Of a stretch of DNA of 64,000 nucleotides, positions 34,479 through 46,206 are shown in pieces. This DNA comes from Chinchilla lanigera (lineage: Eukaryota; Chordata; Mammalia; Rodentia; Chinchillidae). The stretch lies in contig NW_004955484.1 in NCBI RefSeq assembly GCF_000276665.1, forward strand, positions 5,334,758 through 5,398,757, given 5' to 3'. Within the stretch, counting starts at the first letter, position 1; each line of letters starts with the position of its first letter. The position numbers were made by a program, and so were the translations under genes. The notes under the pieces were generated by a model. The model was not told the DNA's origin, searched no databases, and was given only the letters and a program-made list of their open reading frames with translations.

Positions 34479-35189
34479 AAAATGTTTCCTTTTTTCTTCC
34501 CACCTCATTTTCTTCCAGAGTTTCTCCATCTTTCACAGATTTTGGATAAGAACTTTAAAAAATGTCACATCGTTCCCTTGTGTATAAAATCTGGTCATAA
34601 GCTATATGTTCCATTAATTTAAAATAAAAGAAACTGCACATTTTAGAAATTGATTAAAATGAAAATAATGTAGGATTTAGTTCCATTTCTTACGGTTTTT
34701 CTATTTTCATTCCTTTTACCACAGATCATTATTCTTCATCCCTGTTTGTTAATCACATCCTAACATATGGTATGATAAGCTTTAAATTCACTCTTTTTTG
34801 TACCACATTCATTGCATCTGCATGTTATCAGATAATGTGTGACCAAAATGAAATAGTGGGACTTCAGTGTCATCTTTATAGACTTTATCATATAAAACTA
34901 AACCATAATAATTTTATTTTCTTGGAATCTATTGTCACAAGAAGTTTATTACATAATAATTAGATATTACAAAATGCCTGTTGATATCCAAATATTCTTG
35001 TTCTCTTTCTCTTTTGCATTGTCATTATTAAGTAAATCCTAAATTTTATGAAAAACCTATGTCGTTTATTTGACATGAGTGGATTTAGTAAAAATAAGGA
35101 TGCTAATAGTCAATTAGCCATGGTTTTATTAACCCTTTTTATATGAACTAGTAGAGTTTATAATTTTCATGGAGTCAATAACAGATTAT
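34479..35189. other. Unassigned AT-rich stretch
   Basis: No repeat or gene recognised. Confidence 0.4.
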
Positions 35190-35630
35190 GTAATACAGGA
35201 TTTCAATTGTATTAAGAATTTGGAGGTTATAGTTTAGATCTAAAATGTGACTCCAAAGTCTCATGGATTTAGAGGTGGGGCTTTTGGAAAGTGATTGGAG
35301 TGCAGAGGAACTACACTTATTAATGGATTAGTTCATTCGTGAGTTCATAGCTGAATGTACTATTAAGAGATAGGACCTGGTCAGAGACAGTGAGTCACTA
35401 GGGGCTTGATCTGGAAAGGTGTATTCTTGTCCTGGATTCCTCCATCTTTCTGCTTCCTGTATACCATGAGGTGAGCAGCTTTCTTCCACCATGGCTTTTC
35501 ACCAGGACTTTTCTGCCTTGAAGCCATCCTAACTGATCCCTCTCAAACGGTGTCACAATAAACTTCTCTCCTTTTAAGATCCAGGTGTTGAGTATTTTGT
35601 CCCAGCTATGAGAAATGCCTTATAAAGTAG
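35190..35630 (+). mobile_element. MaLR-type LTR (MST/MLT1-like)
   Basis: GATCTAAAATGTGACTCCAA, ATTTAGAGGTGGGGCTTTTG, TTAAGAGATAGGACCTGGTC, CTTCCTGTATACCATGAGGT, TTCTCTCCTTTTAAGATCCA and GTTGAGTATTTTGTCCCAGC follow the LTR order, including the 'CACAATAAAC' poly(A)-signal region. Solo LTR; no internal region adjoins. Confidence 0.8.
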
Positions 35631-36314
35631 TAGAATCTTGTTCCATTGTTCAATATTAATGGGTTTAGCCATGGACTCCAAGATTAGTTATAGGTGTTTT
35701 ACAGTTTTTTTAATCGTTATTGAGACTACATCACACCAAGTCCATAAATATAGCTATAATTACATGTAATTGCTTTCTGTTCTCTGTTAATCTAGATTTG
35801 CAGTTTTTAAGGGATTGGCTTCATTTAGTAGCTTCTTGTACAGTGTTCTTGATTAACTTAATTGTTGCTAAACAAAAGAACTTGTTTTAACACTCCTCCC
35901 AAATAATCATTTGCTGTGCTTTGTAGTGATTCTATCCTACTCTTTCCTTGGAACTTAGCATACTAGATCCTTTTATTTTCTATTTCCTATACAGTTGTTT
36001 CTGTTACTCATTTCTTTTGCCAGCCCTCTGCATCCAACAGATTTTTTTTTGCCTTCCTGTATGTTTAATTTGAGGTAAAATTATGTATTTAAAATCTGTT
36101 TAAAATTTTTAAACACTTTTATCATTCTGCTGTGTTTTTCTACTATAAAATGTTTTACAGTAGTTGTTATATTTTTCATTTTAACTATATGCTTTGCAAA
36201 AATATAGTGTCCCACTGTGTCTAGTTGTAACTGTAGCTTTCCTTTACATTATAAATTTGATTTATTTGTGCTTACAAATTACCAGACATTTCCTATCTTT
36301 AAATATGCTTTCAT
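35631..36314. other. Unassigned stretch
   Basis: No repeat or gene recognised. Confidence 0.4.
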
Positions 36315-36450
36315 TTTTAAGGCAGAGTCTCACTATATAGGTCAGGATTGGCTTGAACTCACTATATAGCCCAGGCTAGCCTCCCTCTTGCCTCAGCCTC
36401 CAGAGTGCTGGAGTTATAGGTGTGTGCTATCAAGCCCAGGTCAATTCTCG
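36315..36450 (-). mobile_element. B1-type SINE, minus strand
   Basis: GGCAGAGTCTCACTATATAG, CTCACTATATAGCCCAGGCT, CCTCAGCCTCCAGAGTGCTG and ATCAAGCCCAGGTC, antisense order. Confidence 0.88.
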
Positions 36451-39306
36451 TCATAGGTTAAAAAACTGAAGATGAAAGACAATCCATAGGCAACAGATAA
36501 AAGGAAATGTATGTTAATTTGGGAAGGCAGAAATTGTGATATCACTTTGAGTTCATCTTGGAGCTACTTGGATGACTTGGTTAAACTAAACAGTTATCCA
36601 GTACCTCACTTGGGCTGGCACTTACATCTACCAGCACCTTTTATTATAATTCCTGACAATCTGTTCAGATCTAAAAGAGACACATGATTCAGAGTACTCC
36701 ACTACTTTCTGAAACATGTCCATGAGCTCATTCAATGTGGTTTTATTGAAGCAGAAATGCTTAGGTTTTCATCTCTTCATTGTTTAAAATAAAGCTAACT
36801 CTGTTGACTTGATATCACATTATCAGTATTCTGTCCTTGAACCATAGCAGATTCTACTCCAGAGTCACCTAGAATATGCCCAGCTTCTTAGCTGTTCTAG
36901 CATCCTCTTATAGTACAATTTACTGTAGATGAGCTATAGCATTTAACAATTCTTTTTTATTCCTACTCTATAGATTCACTCTCAGGTCAATTCTTCAAAT
37001 ATAAAAGTCTCCATTTATAAAAAAAAGTATTAAGTCAGATGTTTTAAGTTGTATTGATAATTAGCATCTTATTTTTCAAATAAGCAAGTTTCTGAAACAA
37101 AATTTTGATATAGGATGATAGTGAGATCCTATAATTCTGTTTTATATAATGCCTCTCTCATAGGCAAATAGGCAGTGGGGAGAACAGAAATAACAGCTTT
37201 TAAAAGAAAAATGATACAAAGTCAAGTCCAAAGAGAAGACAGAAATTAAGAGCAGTCATTTCCATGGGCTAATCTAAAGCCTTGTATATAAAACTGAGGA
37301 TAGTTGAAAGATTAGAAGAATAAAAAGACCAGAAATACTTTATAATAGGATTAGTTCACTTGCAGGGTATATATTGTTTGTAGAAAGCAAAAAACGGGTG
37401 GAAAAGGAAAACTTAAGAGAAAACAGTAAGTTATCTTTCAACTTCTGAAATTATTTCTGAGATGTATTTGGGGGGCGGTGCCGCAGAAACAAATCATAAG
37501 AATTCCTGTATCTAAGTGTCCCCTGGTCACTAAAGAAAAAAAAAAAATGAGGCAATAAAAGATGTATTCCTGTCCCATTCATCACCTTGTCATCCTCAGA
37601 CGCATATACTGTTTAGCATGGCGAGAAAGCTAAAATTCTAGGCAGATTAACATATACTCCCTGGTTTCAGATCTTTTTCCTTCCATCACTTCAGAACAAC
37701 TCAGCCTTTTTTCTTCTTTTTTCCTAAAGAAAATGAATGTCACGTGAAGAATGTTATTTTAGGTGAGTTTTCCAAATGTAGAGGTGACTTTTAGTTCTTA
37801 TTGGAGGTAGTGCGGAATTTGTAGAGTAATGTTTGAAAGGCAACAACTACACTCTCTTTGTTTTTCTGCCTTCTGAATGTTAATGTCACAATATTTTGCA
37901 CATTCTCTTTAAACTACCCTTCTTTCATTCTTAGTATTCTGCTTTGTTTTGGGGAATTAAAACATAATAAATAATAAAATAAAAATTTCTTAATAAGAAA
38001 CGGGGATGTAACTGAGTGATGGACTACATTCTGATTACTAGCACTATGAAAAGAAAAACAAATTGAGTTACTAAGTAAAAATGAAAATCACTGGAATAAT
38101 AAATAGGAAGTATTAGAAGTAGCTATATACCAGTTTTCCCATTCAGTTTCAATAATTTTGCTCCCAAGCTCACAAAATTAAAATTGGAAGTAATGTTTTT
38201 GCTATTTGGATCTTTTTCTCTGATCATGTATGGAATGCCCAAAGCAAGATTTTATTTGAGGGAACAGATCAGAAAAATATCTGATATAATTTTCATTCAC
38301 TATATAGACAAGGTACCAATAACTTTGTTAACTTTACTTGAGACAAGGCTCCTATGTAGGCTTTGAGTTACTTTATTAGTAAATTATTTTTCTCTCATCT
38401 TTCTAATAAAGTTCCAAAAGCACAGAACAAGAAAAACAATTCTAAATTTTATACCAAATAACTTAAATTAACATATTTTCTGAAGCATGTCTGTGACCTG
38501 TTAGAAGAAAATCCAGAATAAATATATCTATTTTTATTCTCATTATCTTCAATGTTGGCTTCTTTCATATCCCCACTTTAATCTTTCCTCTATCTGGGAA
38601 AATATAGGTAGCTGTTAAAACTAATTTTTAATTTTACCTTTTATAACTTCTTTTTCATTGTACTTTGGTTAGGTCCTCCATTTTAGCATCAGTATACATG
38701 AGGCCACAAGAATATCCAGTATCCTGGCAGCAAGGAATCTGAGAATCACAGGAGGATGACATATTTGTCATATTCATTGGTTGATTCTGTGGGGAAGTAG
38801 CAATGTTTAAATCTCTACAGATTTCTGAACTGTGAGAAATTGTGAGATTCAATACATTGCGTCCATATTTTGAATGATTCATGGAAAATACCTTTAAAAC
38901 ACTGTATCAAGTTAAGTATTTAAAATATGAAAATTTAATCATTTGATAATTTACATAAAACTAGCCAAGGTACTACTTTATTTTAAGCTCAAGGAGCTGT
39001 TAAAAGAGCTATTAGTGTTATCCAATATGTATTCCAAAATACAAAACACTTTCTGTAGAATATAGGCAATAGACTAAGTAGAAGTAATTTACAGTTATGA
39101 AATATGTAGGCTAATGCAATAAATCAAGTTATTCACTAAATGTATTATAATGTTAATAAAATTTGTAGTACAAATTTTCTGAGCCTAAAGTTTTCTTTCT
39201 CTTTCTACCTAATTCATTTACATAAAAAAGGTCATTTCTAAAGGCTTTGAGTCCTGAGTTTGGTAGTTTTATTAACCTTAAGAACGCTGTTGAATATTAG
39301 AGTATG
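36451..39306. other. Unique island without recognisable repeats
   Basis: About 2.9 kb in which I recognise no interspersed repeat, apart from a possible ID relic near 38005-38060. It contains the exon candidate at 38655-38882. No CpG island. Confidence 0.45.
38655..38882 (-). CDS. Candidate small ORF/exon, unknown function
   Basis: A 75-codon minus-strand ORF in unique DNA. It is hydrophilic, rich in S, N, M and D, with a C-terminal half carrying CDSQIPCCQDTGYSCG; no domain recognised. An acceptor-like CTACTTCCCCACAG ends at 38787, which would make residues 33-75 an exon start in phase 0. The donor is weak (AAA/GTACAA). There is no nearby promoter or partner exon. Chance is a fair alternative. 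Confidence 0.15.
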   Translation of the reverse strand: MNHSKYGRNVLNLTISHSSEICRDLNIATSPQNQPMNMTNMSSSCDSQIPCCQDTGYSCGLMYTDAKMEDLTKVQ

Positions 39307-39440
39307 AAGGGGGGCATAATGATGCATATCTGCAATTATACCTACTTGGGAGGCTGAGACAGGAGAATTCCAAGTTTAGAGCAAGCCTGGGCAACTTAGT
39401 AAGACCTTCTCTCTCAAAAAAAAAAAAAAAAAAAAAAAAA
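39307..39440 (+). mobile_element. B1/Alu-like SINE
   Basis: GGGGCATAATGATGCATATC, CTACTTGGGAGGCTGAGACA, GAGCAAGCCTGGGCAACTTA, then a poly-A run of more than 20 (39418-39440). Confidence 0.88.
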
Positions 39441-39444
39441 GAAG

Positions 39445-39552
39445 GGGATTGGAAGGGTATGTAGCTGCTCAGTAGCAGAGTGATTGCCTGGTATATGTGA
39501 AACCTTGGGTTCAATCCCCAGAACTTCCAAAATACACACACACACACACATA
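39445..39552 (+). mobile_element. ID-type SINE with (CA)n tail
   Basis: GGTATGTAGCTGCTCAGTAG, GATTGCCTGGTATATGTGAA, CCTTGGGTTCAATCCCCAG (intact B box) and a CA dinucleotide tail. It follows the B1 directly in the same orientation. Confidence 0.85.
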
Positions 39553-39885
39553 CCAGAGTACTACTCAGCCATAAAAAAGCTAAATTTGAGTCATTTCTAG
39601 GAAAATGGATTCACCATAATGCTTAGTGAGATAAACCAAACACAGAAACTTAAGTATTGCACAGGTTCTCATATAATGTATAAATGATTTAAAGTATAAA
39701 TGAATTAAGGGGAAAATATATAAGAGGAAATAGAAAGATATGCCTTTTGGAAATGAGAAGGAACTCTGGTGATAGAGGGAGGAGAAGGGGAAATAGAAAG
39801 GCTATGTGTACTTGTGCCAACTCCCCAAGATGAACGCATACATTACATATTGTAAGCATATACTAGTAAAAAGTTTTTTAAAAGG
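39553..39885 (+). mobile_element. L1 LINE 3' end, plus strand
   Basis: AGTACTACTCAGCCATAAAA, CTTAGTGAGATAAACCAAAC and GTATTGCACAGGTTCTCATA match the sense ORF2 end and 3' UTR of L1. This is one of two clear plus-strand L1 pieces in the window. Confidence 0.8.
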
Positions 39886-40289
39886 CATAAAAAGCATAAG
39901 AGAACAAGCAATAGCAAATAACCAGGCAGATTTGGAAGGGGAAGAAAGGAACTTCTAGAAATAGAAAATTAAAGGTTTATTTTCAAACATACAAAATCCT
40001 GAAATTTTCCAGGAGACAAGAACTATATTCCTTAGAGTTGAATAGTGAGATTCTTGTGAATACATTTTTTGCTCAAAACCTATGCCATTTTTCCATTGAC
40101 TTCTGGATCTTAACATGTAACTCTTGTGACTTCTGAGAGCTAGCTTACTAAGTTCTAGCAAATCCCAAGCCAGCATGCTCTGTGGTGGTTGCACTGCATC
40201 GCCCCTTCAAAATAAACCACACTAATGTTGATCCTGTTAGATTTAGACAAATTTAGAATCTAATACATAGTTTTGCTGTCAGGTCCTGG

Positions 40290-40302
40290 AGGTCAAAGGT
40301 CA
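40290..40302 (+). promoter_or_regulatory. Perfect DR1 motif (HNF4/PPAR-RXR type)
   Basis: AGGTCAAAGGTCA: two perfect AGGTCA half-sites spaced by one A. This is the canonical DR1 element bound by HNF4 and RXR heterodimers. Binding is not shown by sequence alone. Confidence 0.45.
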
Positions 40303-41267
40303 ATATAGTATATTGCAGTGAGGCTATAGGTTACTCATGCCACAATATTTTATCATAATAAACCAAATGGGGATGAAACACCCAGCAGTAGCCCATATAT
40401 CTATTAGCAGTGAACTGTCAATGTCCCATATACCAGGGTAATTTGTTAATTCGGAGCCCCGTCTCTTTTTTCACTAGACCTTGTAAACTCTTTTCTGAAA
40501 CATCAATAAACCATCTGCTTTGACTTGTTAATCAAATGACTTTATTCAGTCCAAAGCAATTTTTTCCTAATAAAAACAGAGTATTTATCTCCATGGCTAT
40601 AAAAGAGGAGTGTTTTCAACTGTTCACTTATAGTTAAGAAGCACATTTAGTTTGGATTGATTTCCAATGCTTTGGTCATATCTTGTCACTTTCCATTTCT
40701 TACACACAGCATCTCAGTTTAGCCATTTAGGAAGGGAAAAATAGTCAAACTCTGGGTGTTGAATGGGACCAGGGCACAAAATCTTAGGAAGAAGTTCAAG
40801 CAAGGAAAGAATTCACCCTAAATAGTTATATGCAAACATTGCCTATTATAATTTCCCCGTTTGGAGATTTTTCTATCACTCCAGATAGTGGTCATACACT
40901 AGCCGCTGTTTCTCCCTTAAGAAGTTCCAAGTGTTTGCCTTTTCTTCAGTATTTCTCTGTGCTTAGTCACAGGGCAAATAATATTTGTCCATAATAGAAA
41001 CTTTCTATCCTCTCTTAAACTTTGTTAGCATAAAACAAAGTCAGCCTCAGTAAGATGAGATCGCAGCATGTAAAGATCTGCAAGGCTACTCCAGAAAGTT
41101 TGAGCCCGTATTCCTGAACCCACAAAACTGAGATAAAATTCGTATTTTTGAGGTAGCCGGGCGGAAACTCTCATTGCTCTGTGAAGGAAGGTCTTGAGGA
41201 GTCGTCACGCTTCTTGCACCCTCTGTCCTTAGAGCTTACTGCCAGCTGGCAAATGGCGCACAGCCTA

Positions 41268-41280
41268 TGACCTCTGACCC
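41268..41280 (-). promoter_or_regulatory. DR1-like motif, minus strand
   Basis: TGACCTCTGACCC reads GGGTCAGAGGTCA on the minus strand: one perfect half-site and one with a single change, spaced by one base. It lies in the CpG-bearing part of the unique island. Confidence 0.4.
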
Positions 41281-42240
41281 TAGACCAGTTCCTCATGAAC
41301 TGTTAGAAAAATGTTGTCTGGAGAAAGGTCTTGGCATTTGAGTTATTACTGGATCCTGCCCTGTTAAAATACAAAGACGAAACTCATAGGTATCCTTAAT
41401 CAGCACAGGACTTAAATGTAGCAGAAATCATAGTGCATTCTGGGAATTGTTTCTCAGGGGCATAGCTTCCTTTCCCACTGCAAACATTTGAACAGAGAGA
41501 AAAAATATCCAACTAATAAAAATATAATTTAAATGCCTAAAGTGTTTTTGCAGACTGATTTTTTATTCATATGTCACTTGGTGAACTAGTTTCGATCTTT
41601 TATGTTGAAGTTGGCATCATAGTGATAAGGGACAGAATAGTTCTGTTCCTCTTACCCCCTTTTTTCTTCTCACTTATAAAAAGAAAGAAAAAAAAAAGAA
41701 AAAAATTATAAGTCCTTCATTCAAATTTTAAGCTATTTGCAAGCCTAATAAAGAAACTATCTGAGACTTTATGGTTATTGCAGTGGGTTTCTAACATGAC
41801 AAGTTTTCTTTCCAAAATCTTACTCCTGTTGATTTCAGCATTCTGTTAAATTTTTCACTTTATATTTCCATAAGGCATTGAACCAAATACATAAAAATTA
41901 ACTGTCTGTGAGGCATGAAGTTTTACCGAATTAAAAATTAATTATTTTTCATTAAAAAATAATGATTCTGTTTATTTGAGCCTTAGCCTTTAACTCAATA
42001 TTATGTCTTTTCACCTAACCCACAACATAATTAGGAGAGATTGTTAATCATGAACTCTGCTAAGGAGTTTGGTGTTCTGCACAATGTAGGCTGTTTGCAT
42101 AAAGACGATTAGACTTTATTAGAAATGTTAGTGGAAATAATAATTGAGGTAGAAGTTAAGTAAAACAGTCTACATGAGAAGAAATAATGGACACATTGTC
42201 TGATTTGACAATATTCTTTCTCTCCCTATTCCCTTCTCTC

Positions 42241-42320
42241 CTGCAGTGCCTGGGATTAAAACAAGGCCTTGTGGGTTTTAGGTAAGTATTCTTCCACTGA
42301 GCCACACCCTCAGTCCAGAT
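42241..42320 (-). mobile_element. ID-type SINE, old, minus strand
   Basis: GTGCCTGGGATTAAAACAAG, GTAAGTATTCTTCCACTGAG and CCACACCCTCAGTCC, antisense ID order. Confidence 0.65.
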
Positions 42321-42803
42321 TTCTTCTTTTTAATATTAAGAACGATAAGTCATTGTTGAATGGAAATATCAGAAAATGTAAGAAGATTATGTACCTGATG
42401 TAAAATGTGCATGTTAAGGTAAACTTATAATTCCTTTAAACCACACTTTCACTATCAAACTCAGTACTGCAGATCCCTAGTGTAGAGTTAATTTCTGGCT
42501 TGAGGAGTAGTATTTTAGAGGAGAAAACAGCATGATACAATTATAATTGGAATTCAGAAACATGTAGTCCATTCCTATAATTCATTCCAAAGCAAAATAT
42601 TATTTTGGACTGAATAATTTGGATTGACTGTCAGTGTGGTCCCAAATTTCATAATTAGTTAGTTCTTTTTTAATCTTGCTGATTTTCCCTGTTGGCTTCT
42701 GTTTCTCCCTGGTAACATGTAGTTTGAATTTAGTTTTTGCAAAATGTTTCATGAAATGTTTTACACAGCAGGTCAGTTAAAGGACAGGGAAAAAACAAAA
42801 CAA

Positions 42804-42845
<42 letters not shown>

Positions 42846-43631
42846 CATATATATATGTGTTTTAAGAGACGGAATAAATCCATGACTCAAAATCCCATAA
42901 AGAGAGTCAACACAATTGAAGGTCACCTTTACCAGAAATTAAGATTCAGAGAGAATGAATAGAGTTCTGGCAAGCCTGTGGTTAGATTGGGTTAAAAGAC
43001 CAAGGACTGTGAAAAATATTTGTGAAGATGGCTAGGCAATAGGCCGGGATAAACATTAGGGAAGTAAAACAGATTAAAATCTCCCTACCTAGCAAAGCAA
43101 TAATCATATAAAAGCCAACATATAACTGAAAGAATGCAATTGTTTACTTCTGGTTTTTCTAGCAAGACTATATTAGAAAATTATGTTGAATTTTGAAGAT
43201 CAGGTTAAAAAGGAAGTTGGAGGGAAGTAGTAAGACAATATTCACAGACATTAAGAGGTTAAAAGGAACTAATTTGTCAGTCAAGTTTAATAGAAGTTAT
43301 TGTATATGGCTTGGCTAAAAAAATTAAATAAATAAATATAAACATTTAGAACTTCAAGGAGAATTAGAAACTTTTTAATATGCCACTGAGAATTATGTAA
43401 GAGGAAAAGTTTATTTCTTATTTCTTCCTAAATATGAAATTTTAAGGTTACCATTAGGAAATTTTAAGATTCGTTAGACTAAGTTGAAATATGTTCTTTA
43501 ATGTTTATTTTTGTCGTTTACCTTGATCTGAAAATTTTTGTTCTCACAATTCAACAAATAAGAATCCCAAATTAGTACAGAAAATGGTTTTTATTACTGA
43601 ACTGTATACATCTAGATGTTATTAATTTTAT
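42321..43631. other. Mostly unassigned, with an (AT)n microsatellite
   Basis: An AT dinucleotide run occupies about 42809-42838 and continues as TACACATACATATATATATG to about 42858. The plus ORF at 42744-42962 is drawn across it and is unsupported. No other repeat or gene recognised. Confidence 0.5.
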
Positions 43632-43715
43632 TTTATTTTTGGTACCTGGAATTGAACTCAGGGACTTGTGCTTGCCAGGCTGCCGCTTGTGCCACTGAGC
43701 TATATTCCCGGCCAT
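43632..43715 (-). mobile_element. ID-type SINE, minus strand
   Basis: TGGTACCTGGAATTGAACTC, CTTGTGCTTGCCAGGCTGCC and GCCACTGAGCTATATTCCC, antisense order with B and A boxes. Confidence 0.88.
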
Positions 43716-44225
43716 AGATCTTATTAATAAGATAAAATTTTCTTAACGTGGCTCTTTCCATTTCATATTTTACATATATAAATACAGATACGTCACTCAT
43801 ACTTTAAGCTAACATTTATATTTAAATAAAATAATCAGAAATATGTGTGGAAAAGTTTTAGTGTGGAAAATGTGCCAGTATAGTTGCTTATCCATTTCAG
43901 AAAGATTACTGAAATTATAAAGGTATCTTTCCCTTTTATTTTTTCCTTTATCTAATTGTATTTTAAAGATGCAAATTATACTGGGAACTTTTGTTTAAAA
44001 GAAAATTATCTCCATTAACTCATATGGAAAGTGGTAATTTATGACAGAATTGTGAAGTATCATACAAATAAGAGTATCTTTCCCGGTATTTTTATATACA
44101 TATAGTTATTCAGTGAACTGGAACTCTTTTAAAATGTAATCTGAGTCAGCTACATTGGAGAGAGAATCGGGAATTTATATTTTAAATCAACATCATAGGT
44201 ATTTCTTTCCTTTTTTATATGCTGT

Positions 44226-44390
44226 GTGTATGTGTGCGTGCGTGTCTGTGTGTGTGTGTGTGTGTGTGTGAGACACTGGGTATTGAACTCCATGCCCTTT
44301 ACACTGAGCTACATCCCCAATGATTTTTATTTTGAGAGAGGGTCTAACTAAGTCATTCATCTGCCCAGGCTGGGCTTAAGTGAGTTGTAG
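44226..44390 (-). mobile_element. (TG)n microsatellite, ID relic and B1 relic
   Basis: A TG repeat (to about 44270) is the antisense tail; then GACACTGGGTATTGAACTCC and CACTGAGCTACATCCCC (ID, minus), then GAGAGAGGGTCTAACTAAG and GCCCAGGCTGGGCTTAAG (partial B1, minus). Confidence 0.75.
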
Positions 44391-44449
44391 AGCTTGACTT
44401 CTGGTAATAATGGTAGATTATGTAATCTAGACCAAAACTCTCTGTTTGA

Positions 44450-44536
44450 GCGCTGGTGGTGGAGCTCCTTAGTAGAGTGCTTGCCCACCCTATGCCAGGC
44501 CCTGGGTTCAGTCCCCAGTACTGCAAAAAAAAAAAA
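44450..44536 (+). mobile_element. ID-type SINE
   Basis: GCGCTGGTGGTGGAGCTCCT, AGAGTGCTTGCCCACCCTAT, CCCTGGGTTCAGTCCCCAG and a poly-A tail. Its body resembles the older 'GGTAGAGTGCTTGCC' ID type rather than the young type at 55244. Confidence 0.85.
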
Positions 44537-45134
44537 TTCTTTTTGAGACTCTATGATACTAAGAACATACTGAAAAATTATGAAGTCAGTGTGAGGGACA
44601 TTCCAGACAGATAAGTCTAGCATTTCGAGGTGATTTATCTCTATGAGCATCTGCCAGTTCCTGTAGAATGGAGTATGTCTGTTTAAAATAAACATTGCTA
44701 GAAAGCTAAGAAACTGAATGATGATACTCAAAATTATGAATCCTAGGGGAAATATTGATATTCAAGGCCTACTGACACTGGAATAATACCTAATTGAATG
44801 TAGAAGAAATGATGATCCTGAAATAAATCATCCCAGGCAGGTACTGGAAATCAGCTTCAAATTATTTGAAATTCAGACAGGATTTAGATTCTATATAGTT
44901 GCTAGGGAAGTTTCCCACTCCTAAAAAGAAATTTAAATTATTTTTTAGAGAAAAATAAATTTTGAAATCCAATTGCCCACTTATGCTTTTATAAACATTC
45001 ATTGGTGTTAAATTAAAAAAAAAATAGATACAAGGAAAAACATGCTTGAGGAAAAACCAAAACAAACAACACTCAGTGCAAACAAATTCGCATTGATGAT
45101 TCTGATAATATAGTTTTCAGAAACAGGTTTTGAA

Positions 45135-45477
45135 ACTATGCTTAATATAGGACTTCTCTGTGTTCTAGATATTAATCCCTTATTTCATAATGCAATTCAA
45201 AAATATTTTCAAACATTTTGTGGGTTTCCTTTTACACTATTCAAAGTATCTTTTGATACCAAGTTTTGTTTTCTTTAGATTTTTAGTTTTCAGGAAGTTG
45301 TCTCTTTTTCCTTTTATTTTCTATGCCTTTCTTCTAATATTCAAGAAATCATTGTAAAATCCAAGGCAGTGGAGATTTTGTACTACGCTTGTTTATTAGA
45401 ATTTCATAGTTTCAGCTCTTATATTTAGCTATTTGATCCACTTGGAGCTATTTTAATATGATAGTAGGTAAATGTTA
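45135..45477 (-). mobile_element. Old L1 LINE fragment, ORF2 C-terminal region
   Basis: GTGTTCTAGATATTAATCCC, TTTGTGGGTTTCCTTTTACA, TATTCAAGAAATCATTGTAA and GCTATTTGATCCACTTGGAG follow the antisense ORF2 order of old mammalian L1. The MaLR LTR at 45478 interrupts it at the GTAGGTAAATG site. Confidence 0.75.
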
Positions 45478-46206
45478 GGTTTTGGATATGGTATGTCCCC
45501 CAGAAGTGCTATTGTTTTGAAAGTTTGGCTGCTGATAGGTCTGGGGGAACCAATGGGATCTTGACCATCAATGCACTGCTCCATTGATGACATCATAATT
45601 TAATGGTTATCGGAAAATGATGGAACAGAAGGTGTGGCCCAGTTGAAGGGGGTGGATCTTGGGCATGTGACCTTGGGAACTATATTTGGTCCTTGGATCT
45701 TTCCCATCTGACCCTTTCCATTTATGTTTGCTTTTTGACTGCCATAAGGTGAGCAGCTTTCCTGGGCCATGCCATTCCACTATGATATTTCTGCCTTTCC
45801 ATAGGCATTTAGAAGTAATGAATCTAGCTGACCATGGACTAATACCTCTGAAACTATGTGACTCTTAATCCTTATATGTAAACTTTACTGAACTAAAAAA
45901 TACCTAGCAGATGGGTAAGGCATGCTCTTGAGTGTGTCTGGATACTACCTATGTTCCCTCATCCATCACCTAGGGTTGCTACATATGGTCCCTTTCCTGT
46001 TTCTCTCAGGCACTGTTGCTCTGCTCTGATTTCTATCTGTCATGAACTAAGCATATTTGCTCCTCCACACCCTTCTGCAATGACATTTCTGCCTTGGAAC
46101 CATTCAATCATGGACTAAATTCCTTGACACTGTGAGCCATATAAAACCACTCTTTAAGTTGTGTGTCTCAGGTATTGTGTCTCAGCAATGAGAATGCTGA
46201 CTAATA
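45478..46206 (+). mobile_element. MaLR LTR plus second partial LTR
   Basis: The first LTR runs from GGTTTTGGATATGGTATGTC through CCAATGGGATCTTGACC and GCCATAAGGTGAGCAGC to about 45895. From about 45930 a second 3' LTR half repeats the order (GACATTTCTGCCTTGGAACC, CTTGACACTGTGAGCCATAT, TCAGGTATTGTGTCTCAGC, ATGCTGACTAATACAG) and joins the internal region. Tandem LTR pieces imply recombination or two insertions. Confidence 0.75.

Larger units (their letters stand above)
39886..42240. other. Unique island with modest CpG content
   Basis: About 2.35 kb without recognised repeats. 41040-41330 has more CpG than its surroundings (GCCGGGCGG, GTCGTCACGC, AATGGCGCAC). Two DR1-like motifs lie at 40290 and 41268. 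A minus ORF at 39955-40194 shows no domain. A candidate for conserved non-coding DNA. Confidence 0.4.

Noticed and set aside
41268..41280. A promoter for a host gene in the CpG-bearing island
   Set aside because: CpG density is well below that of a CpG island, and there is no TATA, exon or start-site evidence; kept only as a motif.
42744..42962. Plus ORF with a Y-I repeat
   Set aside because: It is translation through an (AT)n microsatellite.
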